DNA of 64,000 bases from Litsea cubeba (lineage: Eukaryota; Streptophyta; Magnoliopsida; Laurales; Lauraceae). A program made the translations under genes and the position numbers. Below, piece by piece: positions 13,001 to 21,399 of this stretch. The DNA lies in NCBI GenBank assembly GCA_012931725.1, contig CM022955.1:51275809-51339808 (forward strand). Direction: 5' to 3'. The notes under the pieces are model-generated. The model did no database searches, was not told where the DNA came from, and saw only the letters and a program-made list of their open reading frames with translations. The number at the start of each line of letters is the position of its first letter. The first letter of the stretch is position 1.

Positions 13001-13265
13001 TGACAATGACGCTGCAACCTTCTTCTCCAAGCATGACATGATATCTAAGGGAGTCAAACACATGGACCTTAAATATCTATCACTGAAGGAAGATGTTAGA
13101 TTTCAGAAATTTATCATTAAGTCTATACGTACAGATTTCATGGTCGCAGACATATTCACGAAAAGACTACCTCTAAAGACCTTTCAGGGACATACTGAAA
13201 GCATGGGTCTTGAAGATAGTTCTTCATTATCATTTTATGCCCTTTATTTATGTACTTGTATTTGA
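10086..13265 (+). pseudogene. Copia-A pol (PR-INT-RT-RH), degenerate
   Basis: Domains in order: aspartic protease near 10083-10130 (WWIDTGANVHVS; the usual active-site DSG reads DTG), GAG-pre-integrase at 10503-10600 (LWHKRLGHISSERI), integrase core at 10680-10915 (IHTDICGP, FIDDYSRYYYLY, IRSDRDGEF) continuing at 10983-11177 (SPWQNGVAERRNRT), reverse transcriptase at 11700-12700 (GCKWVFKTKRD, MDVKTAFLNGDL and the catalytic YIDDILL), and RNase H at 12753-13265 (SDSDFAGCPDTR, CDNDAATFF). Stops between domains at 10413, 10476, 10919, 11175, 11982 and 12702 show the polyprotein is dead. Confidence 0.9.
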
Positions 13266-13613
13266 CATTTATTGAGCTCTTAATGCATCTCTACATCTGT
13301 CATTTCTGCTTTTCCATTATGTACATATTTATGTTTGGATGAATAATACACAGAGATAGTCTTTAACCAAAGACATTATGAGACTATTACGTCAATCTCT
13401 TATTAAGGTCTAGTTATGAAGGTTGTAAATGACATAGTACATGGAAGTAAGTATGTTGCAAAATAATGTGTGCACGCCATGACTCTCATTCACAACCGAA
13501 TTAGCCAAGACACTTATGATGACCGACTAAAGAATTAGTTAGCATATAATGCGAGCCTTATGATTCCTAAAATGAAAATACTAATGAATCTTCCTATGGA
13601 CCAAGTGGGAGAA
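13266..13613 (+). other. Copia-A 3' untranslated region and polypurine tract
   Basis: Non-coding run from the end of RNase H to the 3' LTR. The last bases, AAGTGGGAGAA, are the purine primer site for plus-strand synthesis. Confidence 0.7.
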
Positions 13614-13851
13614 TGTAAGGAAATTAACTTTAGGTCCATTACTTGGACCACAAGTCATTACCTTTCCCGAAATGTGGTCATTATAGAAATCCCATTTTCA
13701 TAGGATACATCTATCAATTACTCAAATACGGTTTCCTAATTAGATATATTCCATAATATTCTCTACCTTGATGGACGGTTGAGATTAAAACTAATGAAAT
13801 CCTAATTGGAAATTCGGTCCTCTCTCCACCTATAAAATAGAGTCTTTCCTC
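13614..13851 (+). repeat. Copia-A 3' LTR, left part
   Basis: Matches the first 238 bases of the 5' LTR, then is broken after TCTTTCCTC by the CACTA-A terminus. Confidence 0.92.
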
Positions 13852-14070
13852 CACTACACCAAAATAGGATATTAGTAATGCTCAAGGTATTTGGTAAGTA
13901 ACGGTTTTTAAGTGTAACTAATTTCCTAACGTTTTACGGGCGTTAATATTGATTTTAAAGTGTTACATTAATTTTTACTAACAGAATAGAAGCCTTTGGC
14001 GATGGAAAAAGGAGGGTAACCGGTCGCTGACCCAAAACTCCTTCCCACTTTTTTTTTTCCGCTCCCGCGC

Positions 14071-14135
14071 TCTGCCCTCCCCTTTTCGCTCTTATCCCTT
14101 GTCTCCTCTCATTTCTTTCGTTCCCTCTCTCTCTC
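14071..14135 (+). other. CT-rich leader shared with CACTA-B
   Basis: Pyrimidine-rich stretch (CCTCCCCTTTTCGCTCTTATC and onward) closely similar to 28801-28866 in CACTA-B. It looks like a 5'-UTR or exon-1 leader of an ancestral CACTA transcription unit. The BIG-derived cargo begins directly after it. Confidence 0.6.
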
Positions 14136-14774
14136 TCTCTTAGAAGAGCCGGCCTCCATCCGCCGGAACACGATTACTAGCATTTGGATCAGCGACGCCT
14201 TGGCCGTGGTCTGATTGACGACGTTCTTGCTATTGAGATACACATCATAGTAGGTCCTCACGATCTGGAGAAGGCAGTCGCCATGGATCCGAAGTGAGGT
14301 GGAGGTGACGGCGGAGAGGAGCGTTTGTAGGACCATGAGCTCAAGCGCATCATCGCCGAGGTCGTGGCACTTGCAGACGGACTCCATGATGCGGAAGAGG
14401 AGCTTGGCATCAGGGCCGCCGAAAGGATCTGGCTCGTCGCGAATCAGACCGTAGGCGACGAGCTTCTGGATGCAATCGACAGTGGGATTGGCGATCTTGA
14501 GGAAGCCGGAGGAGGCGGCGGAAACGAGAGGGGAGAGGACGGAATCGGAGTCAGCAAGGGAGAGCTGGGTGGCACCTTCGTGGAGGGGGCCAGGGATTAG
14601 GGTTTCGTCGCCGGAGTCGCGAGGGGTGGTCGGAGAGGATGGAGGAGGGGCGGAGAAGGGAGGAGAAGGGACGAGAAGAGGAGGAGATTTCGACGCCTCC
14701 CCTGCACCAGGTACACCCCTCCCTCTTGAATCTCTCATTATATCCCTACCAGGTGATATTAATCCCTTTCTCAC
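14109..14774 (-). pseudogene. Captured ARF-GEF (BIG-type) N-terminal fragment
   Basis: A minus-strand frame of 221 codons. Residues about 72-211 (14142-14561) match the N-terminal dimerisation/cyclophilin-binding (DCB) region of plant BIG-type brefeldin A-sensitive ARF guanine-nucleotide exchange factors, including MESVCKCHDLGDD, LRIHGDCLLQIVRTYY and NQTTAKASLIQMLVIVFRR. The full protein is near 1700 residues and activates ARF GTPases at the trans-Golgi network; the catalytic Sec7 domain is absent here. The flanking residues are translated from CACTA sequence, with an R/E repeat from a GA-rich tract at the C terminus. The fragment is antisense to the element's CT-rich leader and splice donor. 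The uninterrupted frame is notable for a captured piece. Confidence 0.88.
14703..14727 (+). other. 25-bp splice-donor segment shared with CACTA-B
   Basis: TGCACCAG followed by GTACACCCCTCCCTCTT is identical to 29059-29083 in CACTA-B. GCACCAG/GTACAC has the form of an exon-intron junction (GT at 14711). Confidence 0.75.
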
Positions 14775-15773
14775 ATTTTTCCCATCTCATTTGACATCTC
14801 AGGTTCAGTTTAATCTGTCATTGAAACTGTTACTGTACACTTTACACGCAATTAAATACATTGTTGACAGCCACATTTAATATAGTGCATTAACCAGAGC
14901 TTCTGAAAAATGGTATAAGAAGGTCTATATTGGCCAGCCTTCCATCTCCATCTGTACTTGTGAAAGATGGAAGGACAAATGGAAAGGAATTGAAGGAACT
15001 TGTGCTTTTGGTTCGATATACAACAAAACATGGGGGAAGATTTAGTGGATAGACCTGACTGTGCAAAGACATGGGCAGCTTGCATGTGCTTGGATTTTTT
15101 TTTAGCTCTGCTACATGGACGGATTCTGGGTTTTTTTTTTTTTAGCCCTGCTACATGGACGGATTCTGGGGGTCGGTCTCCAGAATCCGTCCATGTAGAC
15201 TTTTTGGCTACACATATGAATTAACCTTAAAGTTCAAAGGCAAGTTAGAGTTGCTCATGTGGGTTATGTTTTAGAAAAAGTGAATGTTTATGTGCAGTAA
15301 GTAAAATCATATGACATTTGAATATTATTGAAATAGGGGAATGGCTTGCTAAAGAGGAGAGCAAGACGAACGAAGGCCACATTGATACCCCGGAGTTTTC
15401 ATTTGAATTCCCTTCCTTTTATTATATCTTTAAGGATTTTTCCTGGCCAATGGTTCAAGCCCTCAATTATAAAGAAGTTGCTGTTGTTGACATCCGAATA
15501 CTTCATTCCCAAATCTAGACAATGTGAATTCCCTTCTTTTAGTTAAATCTTTAAGTCTTTTATGTTTACTTTTCTGGCCTAGTTTGATTTGATGTATCAA
15601 TATCTGGGTCCATGGGAAGCCTGACATAATATATCCCTAATGAGGTCTACAAAAAAAAAATGAAATCTTATATACAACTTTAGTGTGAGAAGATACTAGA
15701 AATGACTTCGAAAGCTCCATTTTTATGACTTCTAACCCTTTTCTTATGTTTTCTAATTGCAATCTTCTTGTAG
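14775..15773. other. CACTA-A interior, unassigned
   Basis: The plus strand at 14895-15040 has a protein-like frame (ILASLPSPSVLVKDGRTNG) that may be another captured exon. It is not recognised. At 15100-15215 a small hairpin element lies in T-rich sequence. Confidence 0.4.
15145..15213. repeat. Hairpin repeat with extra arm copy
   Basis: CTACATGGACGGATTCTGGG is followed after a few bases by its inverted copy CCAGAATCCGTCCATGTAG, giving a near-perfect stem with arms of about 20 bases. A third, direct copy of the arm lies just upstream (15110-15130), separated by a T tract. Possibly a partly duplicated miniature inverted-repeat element. Confidence 0.7.
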
Positions 15774-15862
15774 GGAATTCTTGGTCTGGTTCGGCTTTCT
15801 CCATCAAAGAAAAATATTAATAAGATACTATGTGATGTGACTGGCATATTGAAGCCATCAAG
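15774..15862 (+). pseudogene. Captured exon of a PDR-type ABCG transporter
   Basis: An 89-bp segment bounded by TTGTAG before and GTATAT after, as in a real exon. It encodes GLVRLSPSKKNINKIL followed by CDVTGILKPSR. This is the segment just before the first nucleotide-binding domain of full-size pleiotropic drug resistance ABCG transporters, where the next residues would be the Walker A region. Only this exon is recognisable, so no product is expected. Confidence 0.72.
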
Positions 15863-16846
15863 GTATATTTCTCAAATTGCAAAACTTATTTTGCTAATTT
15901 CTTTGGAACTTACCATGGTAAAGATAACTTTGATCTTCCAAAAGTCCATGATATCAGCTATTTTATATGCCTATGCAAGGTGTGTGCTGGTGCCTAAGGA
16001 AGTGAGTTTTTTGTATCAATGCTATGAATGAGCTATCCATTGAGAATTATTCGTATTGAGAATTTTCTTTCTTCATAAAGGTCACGGGCGGAGAATGTGA
16101 CTTATCATTGAGATCATCTTTACCTGCTTAATAGACTATCAGTGGTTATTTGGATGTATCTTGAAACATGTATGCCAACATGCCAACATAACACATATAT
16201 GCCAACACATCAAACATGTTAGGCATTTCAGGTGTGGTTGGATGTATCTTGAACTAACAAAAACAAAGAAAAATGAAATCACTTGCAAATGGGCTGATAA
16301 TAGTATATACAGAATAGTATACACATCAACATGGTAGGAAGATGATTTAAAAGTAGGGAAAGGTCGAATGGTGTATGATTGATGACGTAGTGGTGAATGA
16401 CTTTATAGTGTGTTGGGGCATTGGGTTGTTTATATGAAGTGTTTTTTTTTTTTTTTATCATGTACAGGTACTTAGCAGGTTGTAAAAAAAAATTAAATGT
16501 CACACGTACAGGGGAGACTATGCCGGAATTTCGAGAAATCTTTTACATTAGAAATTTTTACACACTTGGTATATTAAGAATATAGAGACTCTTGGAATGG
16601 AGATTGAGACTCCATTTGATTTGTCCCATGGTGTCATTATATTGTTTTTGTTGGGTAATCTGCCTGCAAATGTCTTAACAATTTGAGAGGCTTTTTGTAC
16701 GAAAGACTTTGAATAGTTCTTTTGTATTCATTACTCTCTCTCTCTCTCTCTCTATGAATATTTTTGGAAAATGAGTGTTTTGCCTTCTTTTTAAGTATCT
16801 GAATTTTTAGTATATAATGCTGATAATTGTTGTATTTGGTACTTAG
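15863..16846. other. CACTA-A interior, no gene seen
   Basis: AT-rich sequence with a direct repeat TTGGATGTATCTTGAA (about 16149 and 16237), a T tract at 16441-16455 and a (CT)n tract near 16733-16752. It may be intron sequence captured with the exons. Confidence 0.5.
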
Positions 16847-16902
16847 GTTTGGACTCTTTGGTATAGAGGTTGCCAAGGTGCTTGGTGGTGGTCTTGTACC
16901 AG
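16847..16902 (+). pseudogene. Captured exon of a RadA-like DNA repair gene
   Basis: A 56-bp segment with acceptor TACTTAG before and donor GTACATTG after. It encodes FGLFGIEVAKVLGGGLVPG, the residues that lead into the Walker A motif of the plant organellar RadA/Sms homologue (usual pattern NEVARVLGGGLVPGSLVL). RadA is a RecA-like ATPase acting in recombination. Only this exon is recognised. Confidence 0.75.
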
Positions 16903-17985
16903 GTACATTGTTTTCTTCTACAAGTTTTTATATTCGTTTTCATTTTCATTTATTTCGTTTTCATATTCATTTTCAATTGGCATTTCACTAATGCAAGGAT
17001 TAATTGAATCCTCTTTGAAACTACTAGAACCATTTCAAATGAGCACTATTCCTCAAATGCATCATGTTCAAAAGCATGCTACTTAATGCCAAACCTTTCT
17101 CCAGGCTGTTGGTGTGACTTCCATGGTTCTTTCCACATAGTTACAATGGTAAAGAAATGGAAAGAAATATCTCTTGCATACTGTTCAGTAATAAAAATGC
17201 AATGTGGTAGGAAAGCATGTTGTTCTGCCCTTGCACTGCAATAAGGATATAAATTATTATTGAATGATAATATAATTGAGAGCTGCTCCTCAATCTGAAT
17301 GATAATAAACTTATATTCCCATCTGCCAGGTGAAATTTGTTGGCCAAAATGATTCTAGGGGTCTCAGTTTATTGATTTTATGTACTGCGTTTTTTTATAT
17401 TTTATCCAAAGGTTGAAAATGATGGAACAATGTCAATTGAGTATTTGCTTTAAAATTTTTGTTTATGTAATATCAACTGGTGTACAGCTTAGTTTGTATC
17501 ATCCTTCTGTTGGAATTATGGCTTGATAATGTCATTACTAACCTGGGATGAGATACTAGTATCTTGGGGGCTTTGCACTTATCTAATCATATGTTGGGCT
17601 AACATCTTGCTATATTTCTTTGGATGCCTTGGTGGTAGCTTAGGTACAGATTGTGCCCTCTCTATGATCCCACTCTTAAAAATCTTCTCAGAAAATCCAA
17701 CCTCCCTTTGCCTTTCTTTCTCATCAAAGCTCCCAACAGTGTTCTCCAACTTCTCATTTTTTGTAAAACCACTGAGTGTGTAGTTTCCTTTTATACCTTG
17801 GTTTATGAAGAACAGGGCTCTGTCCTCAGATGGGTGTGGTTAGTGCACCCAGTTGAGTCTGGGTGAGGGACTTGGTGGGGTCATTTTTTTTTTAAATTAT
17901 AGGCTTTTAAATTATTTGATTGGATGTAAGTGTGAGATTTATTGTTAATGTTTGAACCGTGTAAAAGGGCATTTTTATATATGCA
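16903..17985. other. CACTA-A interior, no gene seen
   Basis: AT-rich. A frame at 17523-17780 is not recognised and looks accidental. Confidence 0.5.
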
Positions 17986-17989
17986 GCAG

Positions 17990-18450
17990 GTTCGGTTTTT
18001 AGGGGTTGTTTTTTGGATAATTTTTTTTTACATATGAAACAGTTTTGTAACGGTTATAAACCGTTACTAATTTGTGCGAATAGCAATACTTAAAAAGCAT
18101 TACAAAAGATTTCACAACCGTTAGGAATGTTATGAATCAGTAACACAAATTTGGCACAAAAAACCGTTACAAAGTTTATAAAACCATTACAAATATTTAA
18201 GTGTAAAATACCGTTACAAAATTTGCGAAACTGTTACTTTTTTATTTAAAATTATTAACACAAATGAGTATTAAAACCGTTAGGAACTAATTTCAGTAAC
18301 GGAAATAAAGCGTTACAATTAATATGTTTGTAACGATTTATAACCGTTAGGAATGTTTATAACAGATTAGAAACGCCCAAACTGTAACCCAGAAAAACCG
18401 TTATAAATTTTTTTAATAACGGTTTTAAACCGTTAGGTATGTCCTGAAAT
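17990..18450. repeat. CACTA-A right subterminal repeats
   Basis: More than a dozen copies of AACCGTTAC/AACCGTTAGG and their reverse complements. Subterminal motif clusters of this kind are the binding sites for TNPA-type proteins in En/Spm elements. Confidence 0.8.
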
Positions 18451-18459
18451 GGTGTAGTG

Positions 18460-18712
18460 TCCATCACAAAGACTACTCACGAAACTTAACACATTAAGGT
18501 TTATAGGCAAATAGAGAGGAACCAAAATTATTCCCCTAGACTCTTCTTAAACGGATTTCATCATCAATCAACAACAACATCAGACAGCAGAATCAGAAAG
18601 CTCTCTGCATCAAGATGTCTGGAAGTAATCTTCAATCTATTTAAGATTAAATTCTACATGTGATTATCATGATCTTCTCGATCTTATAGTTTATGTTAAT
18701 AATAGCACAACA
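18460..18712 (+). repeat. Copia-A 3' LTR, right part
   Basis: Resumes with TCCATCACAAAGACTAC and runs to CACAACA, matching the 5' LTR from its TCCATCAC onward. Followed by the decayed target-site copy TTACA. Confidence 0.92.
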
Positions 18713-18717
18713 TTACA

Positions 18718-19433
18718 CTCTCCTTGTTTGTGAAGAGCTTAGCCTTGCAGACGATATTAATGTTGAAACCTCTACCTCATTCACTGCCAGCAAATATATG
18801 CCTCTACTCAAGGCCGGTCCACTGCTGCTCCATTTCAGCATCAACACAGAACCCTTACTTCGGCCTTTCGTTCATATCGGAGCTCTTGCAATCACTGAAC
18901 TAGTTCCTCTAAAACTTCAGGCCAAAGGTAACTGTCACAAGGTACGGGTTCGATCTAGGTGCCTTTCGACCCTGTCCAAACTTTCAGATTTGTCGGGAAG
19001 TGGGGCATCTTACTATTGATTGCTTTCATCATATGGGTTTTTCATACCAGAGATGTCATCCCCCTCAACACACAGTTACCATTGCTGCCTCTCATCAGCC
19101 CAAATTATCTCAGTCTCGGTATTCTGAACTGGTGCCACACACCATGTTACCTCTGATTTGGATAATATCTCTCTCCAAAATGCTCCGTGTCATGGCTCTG
19201 ACACTGTCCAAGTTGGTAATGGGCTGCCCTCTCCATCTGTAATACTGGGTTGTACTGCGCGCTACTCTACACACACCATGGTCTCAATTTTTCCTTTGTA
19301 ATGTTTTACACTGTCCTCAAGCTTCTGCTATTTTATTATCCGTTCCACAATTTTCTCGTGATAATCATTGCTTTTTTTTTTTATGACAATGGCTTTTGTT
19401 TGAAGGACAAAGCTTCGGAGAAGATGCTCTTCC
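18718..19433 (+). pseudogene. Copia-B gag end, zinc knuckle, protease remnant
   Basis: Continues the gag frame after copia-A (TLLVCEELSLADD). It then holds a knuckle near 18970-19016 (C....CREVGHLTIDC, close to CX2CX4HX4C with a longer first spacing), HHMGFSYQ, and a segment that reads like the copia protease flank (CHGSDTVQVGNGL). The frame is shifted several times. It is cut by the TRIM at 19434. Confidence 0.75.
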
Positions 19434-19916
19434 TGTTGGGGATGTGCAACCAAAGTCATGTGGAGTTTGTGGTGGTCTACTGTACTAACAAGTGGTATCA
19501 GAGCCCAGGCCCAGACTTAGCCCGGAGAATCCTCAAATTGCCAAACAAAAGGTGGTGGGCCCAGTGATCCGTATGAAAAGCGCAGTACTTACGATTGGTG
19601 GATCCGTGGTGAAGCTCTCGAGTTGGCTCTTCTCGATGGAGCGGACGGATGGATGATCGTTTGAAGGGAGGCCCGGTAAAAATATCCAAAGAGATATGGT
19701 CCTTTGTTTGAGGGGAGGATTGTTGGGGATGTGCAACCAAAGTCCCACATCGGCTAAAATTGGGAAAGATCATGGGCATATAAGTTGGACTAAGTACTCC
19801 ATTGATATGAGGCCTTATGGGTAGAACCCAAGAATAAATTCATGAGGGCTTAGGCCCAAAGTGGACAATATCATATTAATGTGGAGTCTAGTTTGTGGTG
19901 GTCCACTGTCCTAACA
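19434..19916 (+). mobile_element. TRIM-A with deleted 5' LTR
   Basis: Terminal-repeat retrotransposon in miniature. The 3' LTR is 196 bp (19721-19916, TGTTGGGGATG...CCTAACA). The 5' LTR is reduced to 57 bp (19434-19490), keeping both ends but lacking about 139 internal bases. PBS TGGTATCAGAGCC is at 19493-19505 and a polypurine tract GAGGGGAGGAT at 19710-19720. Perfect 5-bp TSD CTTCC at 19429-19433 and 19917-19921. There is no coding capacity, as expected of TRIMs, which are moved by proteins of other elements. Confidence 0.93.
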
Positions 19917-19921
19917 CTTCC

Positions 19922-21000
19922 AAGGCCCAATTGAACATGGGCTTTACCTTATTCGTTCTGCTCTTTCGTTAGTAGTTTCAAATGAAAGCATCAAGACTTC
20001 TCTTTTCATCCATTGTGTCTCCAGTGACATTTGGAATTGTCGTCTGGGCCATCCGTCATCCACTCTCTAGCAGGCTACTTTATCTACTTTTCCTTCTTAT
20101 AATAAACAAGAGCAGACAATGTGTTCTTGTCGTTTGGGCAAAAGCTCCAAGCTTTCATTTTCTTTATCTTCTTCTTTTCCTCATAAACCTTTAGATCTTA
20201 TTCTCTGTGATGTATGGGTCCATCTCCAGTTAGTTCCATAAGTGATTATCGGTTCTGCTATTTTTGTTGATGATTGCATTCGGTACTGCTGGATTTATCC
20301 ATTATGTTTTAAATTGATGTATTTCAAACCTTTTGCACATTTAAAAATTATGTTGAACGCCTTTTTGAATCTAAAGTTAAAAGTGTTTCGATCAGATGGC
20401 GGAGGAGAATTTCTAAATACATTCTTTAAGCATTTATTTTCTTCCACTGGAATTGTTCACTAAGTATCTTGTCCACACACACTCTATCTCTTTTGGCTGA
20501 TTCCTCTTTACCCACAAAATACTGGTTTGAAGACTTTAATACGGTTAGTTTGAAGACTTTAATACGGTTATTTATTTAATAAATTGCATGCCCATAGTAT
20601 CAAACGTTTCACCATATTTAGCTTTATTTCATGCAGCCCCTGACTACAATTATTCTCTTCGTATTTTTGGATGTGCCTGTTATCCGTGGCTATGGCCTTA
20701 TCAGCCTTGTAAACTTGACTTTAAGTTAATTAAATGTGTTTTTCTGGGTTATAGTCATTCCCATAATCGCTGCCTGGACCCTTCTACTGGACGTATCTAT
20801 ATTTCCCGCCATTTTGTTTTCTATGAACAGACCTTCCCCTTTCGTATGGCTAAATCCAATTCACCCTCCGCTTCTGTTCTTGACCCCCTTGCAATTTCTG
20901 GCCCTCTTCAACTATGGCTCCCCACAACTTCACCATCATCGCCAGGGCCCACACAACCTAGTCTTATCTTTAACCAAAGTCTATCCCCACCAAATCACAA
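19922..21000 (+). pseudogene. Copia-B GAG-pre-integrase and integrase remnant
   Basis: After the TRIM the frame gives GPIEHGLYLIRSAL and CRLGHPSS (GAG-pre-integrase), then ILCDVW, IFVDDCIRYCWIYPL and FRSDGGGEFLN (integrase core with the catalytic acidic residues visible). Next come SVSPYLALFHAAPDYNYSLR and RIFGCACYPWL, the usual copia integrase C-terminal segment, and KCVFLGYS. Stops and frame shifts occur throughout. Confidence 0.82.
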
Positions 21001-21095
21001 TCTGTCTCAGGTCACACAAAACCCAAGCACGAACCAGATCATGCCTCACTCTACCCAGGCCACTTCTCACCAAGGCACGTCCTCCACTAAGCAAA

Positions 21096-21123
21096 CCCCC
21101 CCCCCCCCCCCCCCCCCCCCCCC
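21096..21123. repeat. Run of 28 C
   Basis: Uninterrupted poly-C inside the proline-rich linker of copia-B pol. Length may be inaccurate, since long homopolymers are prone to sequencing error. Confidence 0.9.
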
Positions 21124-21399
21124 TTTTCCCCACCCACGCACACGCACACACCCCCGTCCCTACTCGCACTCATTCCATGTGCACCAGGTCGCAATCTGGC
21201 CATATTCAAGGAAAAAAAATTGGCTGAGCACCAAAACATCCATTTCCATGTGCTTTATTGGCTGCATCCCAACCCGAAGAACCCATATGTTACACGCAGG
21301 CGGAGAAATCTCCAGAATGGCGGGCCGCGATGGATATGGAGTTCACATCATTACAGCGTACTGGGACGTGGACATTGGTTCCGCATGAGCCACACATGA

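Larger units (their letters stand above)
13852..18459. mobile_element. CACTA-A: 4.6-kb CACTA element carrying host gene fragments
   Basis: Begins CACTACACCA and ends TGGTGTAGTG; the inverted ends agree further inward at AGGATAT/AGGACAT. It interrupts the copia-A 3' LTR, and excising it restores the LTR. The flanks fit a 2-bp duplication (TC) with complete termini, or the usual 3-bp TCC with the first C lost. The subterminal regions carry many AACCGTTA(C/G) motifs in both orientations (13885-13960 and 18040-18440). No transposase is recognisable. The interior holds pieces of an ARF-GEF of the BIG class (minus strand), a PDR-type ABCG transporter exon and a RadA-like exon. It is therefore a non-autonomous gene-capturing CACTA. 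Confidence 0.92.
7694..18712 (+). mobile_element. Copia-A: Ty1/copia element nested in copia-B gag
   Basis: A full-structure element: 5' LTR 7694-8183, PBS 8186-8197, gag, protease, integrase, RT, RNase H, a polypurine stretch just before 13614, and a 3' LTR split in two (13614-13851 and 18460-18712) by CACTA-A. The target duplication is CCACA (7689-7693) against TTACA (18713-18717). The two mismatches are both C to T, and joining the flanks restores the gag frame of copia-B, which confirms the insertion point. The two LTRs differ at roughly 30 of about 485 positions by eye (6-7%), so it is not a fresh insertion. All coding parts carry stops. Confidence 0.92.

Noticed and set aside
14364..14880. 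Plus-strand frames of 78 and 136 codons opposite the BIG fragment
   Set aside because: Shadows of the minus-strand coding sequence with no protein similarity of their own.
20981..21227. Proline- or glycine-rich frames across the poly-C tract
   Set aside because: They arise from a 28-base C run and its flanks inside copia-B pol and are not a separate gene.
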